From contig CM119269.1 of NCBI GenBank assembly GCA_051294375.1, forward strand, positions 14,767,918 to 14,831,917: a stretch of 64,000 bases of DNA, given 5' to 3'. Under the pieces are notes generated by a model that worked only from the letters and a program-made list of their open reading frames with translations, made no database searches and was not told where the DNA came from. The DNA is from Paraspadella gotoi (taxonomy: Eukaryota > Chaetognatha). Below are positions 25,905 to 47,000 of the stretch, in pieces (position 1 is the stretch's first letter; each line of letters begins with the position of its first letter). The position numbers were made by a program, and so were the translations under genes.

Positions 25905-27016
25905 TTTCAATTTTTCTTTTAATTTCAAGGCGGGATGGAACTAATAAAGAGTCGTTCTTGACAAAAACGGTTGAAAAGTGCACACTTTAGGCGGCGAGAA
26001 TCGGCTGGCGCGTTAGATGGCAGAAATAGTTGGTCGGCGAGGAATGTATACGGTTACGAAAAACTAAGGCGAGACCTGGTCGCGGAGGCAAATGTATTTC
26101 TGTTTCTTTTTAGTTCGTTCCAACGAACTGACGACGTCGTTCGACATGGTGCGTGCCTTGTGGCGAAAAGGGCAGAGCTCCACATGGGGAACAAGTTTAT
26201 GGCGAGGAACCATTTTCGAGCGCCTTGTAAAGGCACACCGTGGAAATTAACATATCTTAAAAATACAAATACAACGTAACAAAGTGTCATACGTATTTTG
26301 GTCAAGAAAAACGTACAATTAAATTAGTATATATAGTCAAATCTTACATTATGATTAAAATAAACAATAATTTTCTTATTGGGGAACAAATCAATAACTG
26401 AAGCTTAGCCAGTAACATTCAGGTGTCCATATAAATCAAAGCGACAGCGGTTTTGGTCACACGAATTTATAAATGATATTTTTTTTCAATCGTTTCCGTC
26501 ATTTCAGTCATTTTCTAATCGAAAAAAAAGTTACGGCAGCTCGAGTCGACTTTCTGACTTAAAAAAAAATAAGGAGAAAATCGGGAGTCGAAGGCCGACG
26601 AGAATCGAGGATAAAAGATAATCGCAAATAAACGGGTTTTCTATGAAGGAGCTCATTGACGTCATCGCAGATCCAACGTCGATCGCTTATTTTTTTGAGA
26701 CTACGTCCGAAAACAAAGGCGCCTTTGGGGAAAAGTGTTTTGATATGAGTTTCTGTAAAAATGAAAGAAAACGCAACCATCAAAGACGGGGAGTATCAAA
26801 GGAGGACCGGCGGGAAAGGCCCACCAATTAATGTCGGCCGTGGGGGGTAAGAACTTGAGAAAACAAAGGAGAAAAAAAAATTAATCATTTTTTTTTTATT
26901 AATCCACCGTAAAACTGTTTCGTCTCTCCATGAGTGAACACGGAACAACAGTTAATTGAATTTTCAAAAGTAAAAAAGTCCATTTTGGCAGTAAGGAAAG
27001 ACTTAAAGTTTGTTGA
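25905..27016. other. Intergenic exchanger-RECQL4
   Basis: About 1.1 kb lies between the RECQL4 stop and the exchanger start. It holds the RECQL4 poly(A) region and presumably the exchanger promoter. No exon was seen on either strand. Confidence 0.5.
26895..26900 (-). terminator. RECQL4 poly(A) signal AATAAA
   Basis: An AATAAA followed by an A-rich run lies about 120 nt past the RECQL4 stop on the minus strand. The position is typical, but cleavage is not demonstrated. Confidence 0.5.
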
Positions 27017-35787
<8,771 letters not shown>

Positions 35788-36082
35788 GACAGAAGAATAG
35801 ACTTCGGACTAAGGCATCGTCGGTAATTAAACTAAGGCTAGTTTACCTAAGTAAGAACATTATAACAAAACGGCAATGAATAGACAAAAATTACAAATGA
35901 AACGCAGTGGAATGGATTCAATGAAAGGCTACATTATGAGCCGTACGCGTCAAAGTTGTCTATTGAATTAAAAAAAAGGGAAACGACGAGAACTGGTTAT
36001 TTCGGGTTGATGATTTATGGCGGATTCGAGAGAGAGGTTTGCTGGGCGACTGGGACGAGAAAAGCGAGCCAAGGACGAAGCG

Positions 36083-37568
36083 CTACGTTTTTCTAAAGCT
36101 TTTAAGGATGGGGTAAATATTTTCAAAACCCTCCGTGATTTCCGCACGAACTTTGGCGCCGGTGAGAACGACTTTGCCTACGGTGGGCGGGAAGAGAGAA
36201 TCAAGACTTTGGGTTGTCCGTTTCACGTGATTAGGAAACAGAAACAAACAACAGACCCGAGACGAAGATGAGAAGAACTATCCTCGGTTTGACCATTCGA
36301 TAGATGAGGCCCGGGAAGAGTTCGGGTTCGTAGGAGGAAAATTGCTGATGGGCGAGAACGAGCGCCTCCAGGCGGATGGGAAATTTGACGTCGCAAGAAC
36401 CCACCATGTTTTGAATTTTGAAATCGATAAACTTTGCTTGGAATCCTGCGTCACGAAAAAGAATAAATTATAAAATGAATGAAAAAGACAAATAGGAGTA
36501 AAAATTAGTGATCGGAGGGGGATTCGAAATATTGCTGAAACTTACCCAGTTTTTGAATGACCCTGGCGTACTTTCGAGCGGCGAGGCGGGAAAGGTCTTC
36601 GCTCTTGGCGCCGGTGCAAACCATCTTCCCCGAACTAAAGATCAACGCCGTCGTTCGGGGTTCGCGAATTCGCATGATGACGGCGGCGAATCGTTTGGGA
36701 TTGTACTCGGCGTTCCGCGCGTGCAACGCGATTTTCTGTGTCGGAGATAAGTTAAAACATTCTTAAATTATATAAAACTATGGCAGGAAGTAATACATAT
36801 ATGCCTAATATGCATAATATGCAATGCATATATATTATATATATGTGTTGTGTAGATGCTCCCGCTATTTCCAGAAGACAACACTAACAACCCTCTCCCA
36901 TTAAAAAATAATGTTTTCAGATTTAAAATATAAAAAAACAAAATGAATAAAAAGTAATATAAAAGAAATTTAGAATTTTTAATCAATAATTTTAATGAAT
37001 ATTTTAAAATCTAAAACATAGAATGTAAAATACAATGTAAAATTTTGAAACAAGTAATTTTGCAATATTCATAAGGCGACTTTTAAAAAAATAGAGTAAA
37101 AAACCTTTAACTCTAGTTTGCATCCGAGGTTGACGGTAGAGACGATGTTTTGCAAGGCGGGGGTGATTCCGCTGCCTTCCTGCAGGTGGACCAAGACGGA
37201 GGCGGGCGTGGCCGGGTTGGAAACGGCAGGCCCTACTGAAGGCGGCATCTTCTCTACCGAAGGAGGGGGTCGCTCCTCCTCTTCTATATTTGACAAAGAA
37301 TATACTTTATCGGGATAGCTTTAATTCGAATCGCCGCACGAATTAACGAACCTTTTTTCTCTTCTCTTACGTCGTCGTCTTCCTGCTTTCTTTCCGACGG
37401 TGGAACGTTCGAATAAGGACCACGAATGGGCGTCATCGGGGGCAAATTGAGACCCCCGGGGCTTTGAGGAATAAGTCCGCTGGTTCCCGCCCCGTAGGGC
37501 GACTGAAACAAGTTGGCTTGAAAACCCGGTGTGCGGGGCTGCGGCCCGAAATCGCTGAAACCCTCCAT
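36083..37568 (-). CDS. TBP: TATA-box-binding protein
   Basis: TBP nucleates TFIID, SL1 and TFIIIB at promoters. Its five exons are 37568-37352, 37283-37105, 36735-36546, 36445-36257 and 36177-36083, totalling 290 codons (289 aa). The N-terminal domain (residues 1 to about 110) is short, Pro/Gly/Glu-rich and has no polyglutamine tract. The saddle core from [20 protein letters not shown] to the end is almost identical to other animals; the first repeat has [20 protein letters not shown] and the second has [20 protein letters not shown] and [11 protein letters not shown]. One change near the end is [19 protein letters not shown] where many animals have EIYEAF. The first intron uses a GTTCGT donor; a better-looking GTAAGA 18 nt upstream would break the frame. 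Only 295 bp separates its stop from the RECQL4 start. Confidence 0.99.
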
Positions 37569-37945
37569 CGCTGAAGAGTGCAAAGTCGAAGTCGGAAGAA
37601 AGCTGACCGCAATTTCAACCGATCGAGTTAAATCTCAGTACTTAAATTGCATTAATGGAACTCTGAAAAAAAATATTCGATTTGAATCGAAATGAAAAGG
37701 TTATTTTATACATAACGGATAAAGCACAACAAATCATTGAGCCAGCGAATATTTACCCAAGCCCCCTGAAAAAAAAAAAAAAACACGTATTTTCGATAAA
37801 TTAAGAGCATTTCTAGCAAAATCTAAGTCTTATAGTAAAATCTACATTACACTTATATTGTGTGTACCGCGATTATAATGAACATCATTTCGCGTCGGAA
37901 CAAAATACGATGTGACTAGAGACGCTACGATTTAAATTTTTTTTT
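37569..37945. other. Intergenic ZER1-TBP spacer
   Basis: A spacer of 377 bp must carry the ZER1 3' end and the TBP promoter. It is AT-rich with a 15-nt A run at about 37770-37785. No exon was found. Confidence 0.5.
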
Positions 37946-37950
37946 TTATT
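37945..37950 (-). terminator. AATAAA overlapping the ZER1 stop codon
   Basis: The minus-strand sequence GAAGAATAAAAAA places an AATAAA hexamer across the TAA stop codon (37946-37948), followed by a run of A. It may act as the poly(A) signal of a nearly absent 3' untranslated region, or it may be chance. Confidence 0.35.
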
Positions 37951-40900
37951 CTTCATCGTCGTCGCCTTCTTCCATGGCGTCCATGGCGTTCAAGGCTTCC
38001 TCGGCCCTGACCAGCTCGTTGTCTTCGTCGTAATCATCGTTGTCTCCGACTCGTTCTCTGTGCTTTTCCACATTGTCGAGGACGATCTTGGCCAGACACT
38101 TGACCTTCTCGTAGGGGCGCGGATCCTCCAGCAGATTCCGCAAAAGAATCTCTCCGTTTTCTCGGCGAATCAGCCGGCAGTATTTCTTGGCGTAGACTGA
38201 GTTGGAGATCCACGGGAAATATTTATTAATATTCGCGCAATAATATTTCATTTTCAATATAATTTCAAAAATAGAACGAATGCTCGCCGAAAATAAACTT
38301 GCTTGATCAATTATCATCAATCCCCTTTTTTTACTCGTACATACGAAAAATTACTCATTCTTCTTTTAAAAAAACAATCACTAATTGTACCAATAAGGCT
38401 GAAAACCTGAGGTGAGATTGGCCAGAGCCCAAACGGCCCAATGTTGGACTTCCGGCGTATCAAAGACTTGAACGAGGCGAAGAATGGGTTCAAAAGACCG
38501 ATAATTGATGTTTCGAGTGATGTTTAATTCCCAACCTTCAATCGCTTTAACCTGAAACACGACTGTTATTCTTAGCTGATTTGACGCCACATTGCCAAAG
38601 GGTTTTATATCTTTGGTCTTAGACTACTCCGATCATCCGTTTTTATTTTTTTCTCTTTTACAAATTGTTATTAAACAATGACGACTAACGTCCTTCAATG
38701 CTTAGCGAGTCGCGACGTAATAAATGAACATCTAACGTACCATTCTTTGTAGAACAAATTTTCGTTGAACGTTTTCCGGTTCCGTCAGCGTCCAAGCGGC
38801 CTGACCATCTGAAGCAACGTGAGACAAGACGCCGGCGGCGTTGTAAGAAACTTCAATTCCATCGCTATGAGATTCCAAAAGGTCACTGAAAATAAAAGTT
38901 GAGTTATGAATGCTAACTGGATAACGAATCTAACTTAAATTTAAACAGAAAAAAATCTGACCTGAAAATCGACAAAAATGCGGCGTTCATGAGTTGAGGT
39001 CTCAACGCTTTCACTTCGGCTACGTTTCCCAAAAGTCCCAACATGTTTCGCAGTAGCTCGGCCTTGTCCGGGAACGTTTCTAGGCAACGGACGAAAAGTT
39101 CCATGCCACCGCGCTCCAGAAATCGAGCGCAATTTTCCGCAGTTTCGTCGGTAACGTTCCACATAGTACTCCATGCGATTTCAAGCACCTTGTCAAATCG
39201 CAAACCCGTAAATGGCGACCTATACCCTAATATCTGACGAGCAATTCCAAAACTTACCTCATCGCAAACGGGCTCTTCGCGATCTAACTTGAACTTTATT
39301 ATGTCCAACATGGTATCGATGCCCCCTTTGAGACCGACGACGAGCTTGTGATCTCCTTCGACTTGACACGCGAGGCTGTTTAGAAGAAATATCCCGATGC
39401 GCTGGACGAACTGGTCCGGTTGCTCCGCGCGCACCTGCGATTTAGAATAACACCAGATTCAGTTCTTTAGTTCAGTCGATCAATGAAGCAGAGTAGATTA
39501 GATTATAATTTATATTAGATTAAATTAAGATGGCAGAATAATGATTGAAAGAAAGTATTATAAAATCCTCAGCAACTAGGGTAATACGAGGACTCATGTT
39601 TTGTTATTTTTTTTTAACTAATTTTTAACATCATTCCGGAAAATTTTTGAAAGTTGAAAGTTTTTGAAAAAGGTACTTGCCACGTTAAGGAGAAGAGGAA
39701 CGACTCGATCGTAGGCGAAAAGCATATCCCGTGGTATGTCAAAGTGGCTAATTGTGAGACAGGCGTTGCGCAGCATAGTCGTCTCCTCCCCGTGAAACTC
39801 CATTCCTACAACAACGACAACATAAATTAATTTTTAAATCGTCTTAAAAAGGAAGGAGTCAAAAGCTTAAGAACCGGTGAGAAGGGATCTGACGATGCGT
39901 CTTTTCACTCTGACTCCGATGTTATCGAGCTCAGTTTTAACGATGTAGAACAGCGAGGCGGAACCGGAGATCTGGATCCGGTTGTCGGCCGCATGGCGCT
40001 CCATCGACGTCAAAATGGCGTCTAAAGCTGACGGAACGTCCTCGCACGTACCAGCCCGAAAAATCTGACCGAAATCGTTTACGTTTATCGCAAAATTAAC
40101 ATTTATCGCTGCTGCTGATCAGTGGGTCACCTGAAAAAGAATCTGCAATGCCTTGACTAGAAGGTCGGGTTTCTCCTGGTAAAGCTGGACGGCGTTGAGA
40201 ACTTGATGCGAGACACCGTCAGTGTAGTGGTGGCCGGCGACGCGACGTGCGGGTAAGTTGCGGAACTCGGCCGATTTGCACTGCATCAGACCGAGGAAGT
40301 CCAGAGGGGGGCGGATTGGTTCTAGGAATATACTGACGAGCAAAAAACGGAATAAATGGTCAAGTCAATCTCCAAAAAAAAGGTTTCACTAAGAAATCAT
40401 TTAATTCGTACGTCGAGTTATCGGTTGGCAAGAGTCGGCCGATAAAGGATGGCCATTTGGGAGTCGCGGCGACGGAAGCGTCATAAGAGGAAGCCATCGG
40501 CGGAATCTTCCCTCTGGCTCCTCCTAAAGCGTCGGAACGATAAAAGAAATGAGTCGAGGGAGAAGCGTTAAAAAATTCGTGTTTCATTTTCCACGCACCC
40601 TGGTCTTCTTCATCGCCCCAAGACAAGTAGCGTTTCCGACGATCCAACTGTTGCGACGCCGAAGCGGAATTCAATAATTTCCATCCATCGCTTCCGTTTT
40701 TCGAAATGGTCGTTCGACGATCGACCCTTAATAGTCTGTCGTAGAGAATGCTCTCCGTGATATGGAACTGCTCCTGGAAAAAAAAATGTCGGTAATACTT
40801 TAGTAAAATAATTTATAAAGAAACAAAATGGAAACGAGTCGATTCTCGCCTTCAAATCTTTGAGGTGATGCTTTCTGTAAAAGCTTCTCATGAGCGGCGA

Positions 40901-43195
40901 ATCCTCTTCCGATTTATCCATGGACTGAGTCGTCAGATTCGTTCCCGACAAATCTAGGGAACGAAGTTCGGATAAATTTTCAACGAGGCGGGGGATCATG
41001 TTGCAGGTGGCGCTCAAGGAAAAGGCGCCGGGCGTCGTGATATTGGCAGCCTCGCCGCATTGCGAAATGTCCAGATGGCGAAGTTTCCGTAAACTAGGAA
41101 AAAAAAAACGATTGAATGAGAGCTCATCGTTGCGATATCCGTCTTCTTCTTCAGCGAAAGAAAATAATTTAACATTGATAGACAAATCACTAGCTGCCAA
41201 GTATAAATATAAGGACGGACAAGAGACCTACATCCCGATTTAACTGATGCAACTATAGATCAGAGGATGACTTGTGCATCGATAGTATATCCTAATCCCT
41301 TAGTACGTATCTCTTCTCTTGTACTATCTCTCTCTCTCCTTCGCAATAAATATTCCCAACCTGCAAATAATAGTGATTCCCTTTTCGATGTTGGACCTAG
41401 GCACGTTGTAAAGAACAAGGGCCTGAAGAGTCCTGTGAAGGTGTCTCACAGAATCGAGTTCGAAATGACGCCATCCGGAAAAGTCAAGAGTCGACAAGTT
41501 GGTGAGCGGCGCCAATAGAAGTCGCCCGATTTCTGCCGTCCGCTTCGGGCTGAAGTCGTCGCGCATGGAGTGCCCGACATCGTGAATGCAGAGGGAAAGA
41601 AGACCTGGATTGAGATCCAAATCATCAAATACAAAGGAAAAGTCAGAGCGAGAGTAAAAAAAGCATTTTGAAGAGAACCTAAAAAAAAAGACGGAATTAC
41701 TAACCCGGATGATTTAAAACCGGCGCCGACGGCTTTTTGATCAGTTTTCTCAGATTAAATTTCAAAGCGGCCGCTCTTAATCTTCCCCGCGCCCGACGCC
41801 AAGAGGCCAAGTCAATCGGTTTCGACGAACTCGACGATTCCCCGCCCGCTGCAGCGGCGGCGGCTGCGGCATCGCCCTCGCCGCCGGCCGCCCCCTTCGC
41901 GTTCCCGTTGTCGTCGTCGTCATCGTCTTCGTCTCTGACCGTCGAGGCGCCTCGATCGGTCGAAGCCGAATTGTCGCTAGAGAAGAAACCGGTTTCGGCG
42001 GAGTTGTCATTGGAGGCGTCGCCGTCGGACGCGTCATCGTCAAGAGCCGCCCCTTCGTTTCCGGGAGAGGACGACGAGGATGATGACGTCTCTTTGAGAG
42101 ACGAGGAGCCGAGCGGATTCTGGGTAAGAACGTGAAATGGGAGAGGATCAAAGGGAATTTTAAAAAAGGGAGAAGTTAAGATTTTTAAAGACTCACGTGA
42201 TCGAATCGCTCCGCCGCCTGTAGCATCGCTCGCAGAACTGATCCGGCTTTCGACAAGTCGTCGTCGTCGTCTCCGTCCTCATCATCGTCGTCTTCGATTA
42301 AATTCGCCCCCGTGACCGCGGAGAAGCGATTCGCACGAGCGGCGTTTCCCGCAGCTAAAGAGTAGAGAATACAAATTGATTTCAATTTTGTTTGAACACA
42401 AAGGTAGCTCCGTTTCAAATCTAATACAACATGATCTACTCGAGTAAACATTAACGCTGACCAGTGGTGGCGTCGACGCTGGCGCTGTGAAACAGAGCGG
42501 GTTGTTCGTAGCAGCGGAGGACTTGACGAGTATTTCCGATGACGAGCCTTTTTAACGGCAGCGAAGGTCGGTTGATCAGCTCCAGCGATCGGTAAGTCAA
42601 TTCGCGACATCCAGAGATGTCCAAATCCGTCACGGGGTGGCGAGTCACGGCGCCCAACGACTCGTCCGTAATGCGCACGTTTCGTAATAACACGCGCCGC
42701 AGTCTCGTCCGCGTCGTGTCGCGAAATACGTGGAGGAAGCGATCGTTGACGTTAACGGCGCTCTCTGGACAATACGGTCAAAAGGTGATGGGATGATATC
42801 TACTTTCAACTTAAAAAGCAAGTTTTGAGTTTGAACTAACCTATCCCTTTCCAAGCTTCGTGATATAAAGAAGATTCCTGACTCCCTCCAAGAGAGTAGG
42901 TTCGGTGGAGGATGGCCTGAAATTTTATAGCGAAAATGGATCAATGACGTTATTAAGTCTTTGAGGTCTCCAGGGATCAAAACAACAAAGATGTCGTCTC
43001 CGACTCGCCGCTGACCTGACAGATTTCGAGGGGCAAAGTGATGCCATCCCGTAGAGCGAGACGTCCATCGTCGTCGATCACGACAGAGATCGACTCCAAA
43101 TGGGAGATTATGTAGTCCACACAAAGGTCAGAAAGGGTGTCAACCGAACCCCACAATGATGAGGATAGAAGACCGTTACGGTCGGCGGGAGGCAT
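37946..43195 (-). CDS. ZER1: ZER1 (ZYG11-family) substrate receptor of CUL2 ubiquitin ligase
   Basis: ZER1 recognises N-terminal glycine and small-residue degrons for CUL2-RING ligases. Its 17 exons are 43195-43016, 42916-42841, 42764-42462, 42354-42197, 42119-41705, 41604-41361, 41093-40850, 40773-40599, 40523-40412, 40332-40131, 40064-39875, 39805-39681, 39434-39258, 39188-38962, 38885-38741, 38551-38407 and 38196-37946. They sum to 1123 codons (1122 aa against 766 in human). Leucine-rich repeats (exons 3, 6 and 7) are followed by armadillo-like repeats with family signatures AWSTMWNVTDETAENCARFL, LLGNVAEVKALRPQLM, SYNAAGVLSHVASDG and NINYRSFEPILRL. Exons 4 and 5 insert about 150 residues rich in Asp, Ser and Ala into the LRR region. 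The C-terminus adds an acidic tail. Two introns have GC donors (40849 and 39680). Confidence 0.96.
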
Positions 43196-43642
43196 CGTTT
43201 TTAAACCGATAGCATCGTTTCATGAAACACTGTGGGAGAATATGCATTTGAACAATGAACATACCTCCAATGTCTTAGCCGTATCGATAAGAAAATTACC
43301 TAGTCAGGCTTACTTTTACTTTGTCGTTTTGTCATTCGATTCTAGACTACTATTACTCCTTGACTACTTCCGTTCGTGTCTAATACAATTAGAGGCAAAA
43401 ATCGACAACTTAATGAAAGGAAGAAAACGTCACCGAGTAAGTTTAACGCAGTTAACCTTAGAAGATTACTGTCGTAACGACGTAACTGGTCCAGAAAAAA
43501 ATTGTAAGAGGGTTTCGAGTTTCTTTTATTTGAGAATTTGATTTTGTTTATTTCCGAGAGAGGACGCTGCGGCAGTGTACTTCAAAATTGGAATAGACAA
43601 AACTCAAACATTTCTATAAAAATTGGTGCAACGAATCTAAAA

Positions 43643-43827
43643 ATTATCCATTCATTTAATAAATATGCTATCTTGCTCCTGACTTTGGACAGGCTTTGGT
43701 GGTTTAAGGCCTCCAACACTCTTACAAGATAATGACATAGCAGGTTCCTGCAAGCTTTCAATCAAGACTCTCTCACAGTCTCCTTTATTCTCACCCAGAG
43801 TACCTGGCTTCCCTATCAATGAAGTGG
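43643..43827 (+). repeat. Interspersed repeat B, copy 3
   Basis: This copy runs from TTATCCATTCATTTAATAAA to CTATCAATGAAGTGG and matches copies 1 and 2 closely, with small substitutions and short indels. It sits between the NOX4 poly(A) signal and the ZER1 promoter region. Confidence 0.85.
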
Positions 43828-43912
43828 TACATAGCTGCGACATATTAATTAATTAATAAGCAGCTAGAATAACCTAAAATAACGGCGTGGAGAGAAATAT
43901 ATTCAAGTATAA

Positions 43913-43918
43913 TTTATT
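43913..43918 (-). terminator. NOX4 poly(A) signal AATAAA
   Basis: An AATAAA lies about 140 nt beyond the NOX4 stop on the minus strand, within an AT-rich 3' untranslated region. Confidence 0.55.
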
Positions 43919-44056
43919 GTCCTATAACAATAAACATTACAAATAAAATTTTCGACTAAAACAATCAACGAAAAAAATAAACGAAATCTGCGAACTAAGT
44001 CAAGGGTCTAACTAACAGGAAAATAGATTTTTTTGTTAGAACTGGGCACAAGGACG

Positions 44057-47000
44057 TCAAGAAAATGATTCATGATAAAAAGAAAATGAGGGCGAGTTGG
44101 AAAGACTCGGCTTGCAGCAGTTTTTGCGGATGCAATCGTTCAACGATTTGGGGCCGCAGCAAAAAACACCGATTTCTTCCCTGTTGAAAAAAAGTTAGAA
44201 TTTAATTATCATAATATATGAAATCTTAGGATTAAAGGTAAACCTGGAGTGACTTGCTGATATTCTTTGGAAAATCTTTTTCCACTTTGGACGATGAAAT
44301 TTGACTCGACTTTTCAAAAACTGGAAATTTGCGTGATGGGAGAATTTTTCCTAGAAATATTGAAAAGATTTTTATTTTTAGATCCCGCAGGCGACCTGGA
44401 GACATCTATTGTTTTGCCTCATGTATAAAATATATGACGAAAAAAACTAGAACTGAGTAAAATGTAAATGAGATTTCGTGCAAAGGATCAATAATTTATT
44501 CTGTATAACCTCTATCTCCATTTCTCTGGAGTTCGTGACGTAAAAATTGACGTCAAGGGCGTCAGGCCGATTCTGACGCCATAACTTTGTTGATATTTCT
44601 ACGAAGAGATTCAAAAAACAAAAGAATAACGAAGGTTCCTTGGCCGCCCAGTAGATGTAGATACGGTCGAAACGTCCGGATACATTGCCAAAATCGTCGC
44701 TGTAAATGTAATGGTTAAGGAACAGCCATAAATTTTCTCCGATGTGAAATGGCTTAAATAGGTTGAAATATTATTTGATTTTATTTAATTTCGGAAATGG
44801 TAAGTGTTACTTGATGTGATTGAGAACGGAAACGCAAGGCGTGATACCGACGCCGCCGGCGACGCAGACAGAGGTCTTGAAATTTAGGAGATCCTCGCTG
44901 GGACTGCAGAAAGGACCGTCCATCTCAACGCTGGATTTTAACGAAAAGGCATAATTTAAATAAGTGTATATTTCAAAATTAAAAAAAGTACTTTTAAAAA
45001 AATTACTTAGGGTAAGTATTTGGAGTCGAAAGTGTGATAGTCGGTCGAATAAGGCGGCTCACGAGTTTGTGAGACCAGTCGCCGAGGCTCCGTATGTGAA
45101 GGGTGAAGGTTTGAGTTTCTCCCCGAGGAACCTGCAGGATGAAAATGAAATCCTCACGTTAATTAACGATGTTTGTAACCAAAATGAAATAAATATTTTA
45201 CAAAAACAATTTTTTGCTTCAAACATTGATGAAAAGGTCAAACATAAAAAAAAAAATTAAAGCATTGATAAAAATGTTGTTATACATATTTTCATATTAT
45301 TATCATTATTATTATTATTATTATAGTTTGCATATTTGCAATCTCACTTTTGTTATTGTGTACGGGTGCCACTCGAAGAGTGAAACGTCCGGGCAGCGCA
45401 GGAGGACGAACTGCGCGGGATTCGGTCTGAATGTCGCGCCGGAGACGCGGACGACCAGCTGGACGACTTCACCGGCGACAGCGTCGTCCTCATCGCCGAC
45501 GCAGCATCCGCGTCCGACGCAGCGACGCACGTCAACGATGACGGGAGAAAATGATCGACGGAAGACGAGACGGAGGAGGAAGTCGAGGAGGAAGAGGAGA
45601 AGAGGAGGGAGGAGCCACTTCCAAGTCTAGGGAGGGAGCGAGGAAAGTCAGGGTGAATGAGAATTAACGTAGTATTAATCATTTAATAGATTATACTACG
45701 TATTAAATTAATTAATTGCCCCCACCTCTGTGGGTTGCGGCACGAAGGTCGGTTCGACGGAACACATTCCGGCGTCTCGTTCCGGTCGGATGACGCTTCC
45801 GTCCGCGAGAACGTAAGACTCCGGTTCCGGAATCGGAACGTCCGGTTTTCCTGACCGGAAGAAAAACGAACGATAGAAGATCGAATGTACGGTATTAAAA
45901 TTAAAACAAAATGCTTAAATTAAACAATTGGAATCAATGCCGTCTCAAATCAAACTTTATCTGTTACAATAATTGTTTTTCGTTACCTGGCATGGAAGTA
46001 TTTAGTTTGCATCCCGGAAGGTGATCCTTCACGTTACTTTGTTCGGTCAGAAGGCCACTGTGAAAGTAAACAATCACTTATCACTAAATACTCGGCGAAA
46101 GAATCACGAGCAAAATGTTTTGACAGGTTTACAATTGGCACGAACCAAAACAACGACAACAACACAACTAAAACAAACCTGAGCGAAGGATGGACGAGTA
46201 GAATGAGGTAGAAGAGGACGAAAAAATTGTGAATGGACTTAAACAAGTTGTAGTTGGAGTTTCTGAGAAAGTTAATCTTATTGAATGGTAAATAATTGTG
46301 AACATAATATAAGATTAATCTATGGTAGATCTGTCATACCTGAAAAATTTCAGAGATGAAATAGAAATAACAATGAGGATGATAAGCAGAAGAAATCCTG
46401 TTATTCCCGGAACTGAAAAAAAAAGTGAAACTGAATGATGTGATTTAATTTGCAACTCAATCGTGTGAATCAAATTAAATGAATGAAACATTTTTTAATG
46501 TCTATTGTCTATCGTGTCCCTTTTGTTTTTGGCTCACTCGTGCGCATGAGAAGTTGAAGCGGATCCTCCATGCGGTGGCGGGCAACATTAATCTCTGGCC
46601 ACCGCGAGTTGTAATACTTTGAAAAGTTGACTGCGTTTAACATGTGAGCGACGAAATGAATCACTAAGAATTAAAACGCAAAAATATGAAATCCTTAAAT
46701 TTTCTCGAGATTAAATTGGTATTAGTTGTATTTGACATTTTAGAATTAAATTTACCATGGTAATTACACTAACCAGAGCAAAGAACAACGACGGCGGCAC
46801 AAAGGATGTGAAAGGATTTGGCCTCATCGAAAATTGCGTGAACATTCGACTTGAAAACCCGCGCACCAGAATTTCTTAGAAATGTGAGGATAAGACGGCA
46901 GCTCGGCAGGAGAACCGCAGCGCAGTTTAGGTTTAACACGGACGCTGTCCCCCGGGAGACGCACAACCAGGACTGGGTAAAAATGGAAAATATGATTACA

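Larger units (their letters stand above)
43196..44056. other. Intergenic NOX4-ZER1
   Basis: About 860 bp includes repeat B copy 3 and the NOX4 poly(A) site. The stretch 43196-43550 next to the ZER1 start is the likely ZER1 promoter. A 134-codon plus-strand frame there (43137-43541) overlaps ZER1 exon 1 and has no recognisable content. Confidence 0.5.

Noticed and set aside
37352-37370. Strong-looking GTAAGA donor in TBP exon 1
   Set aside because: Its use would shift exon 2 out of the frame that encodes the conserved TBP core; the GTTCGT donor 18 nt later keeps frame.
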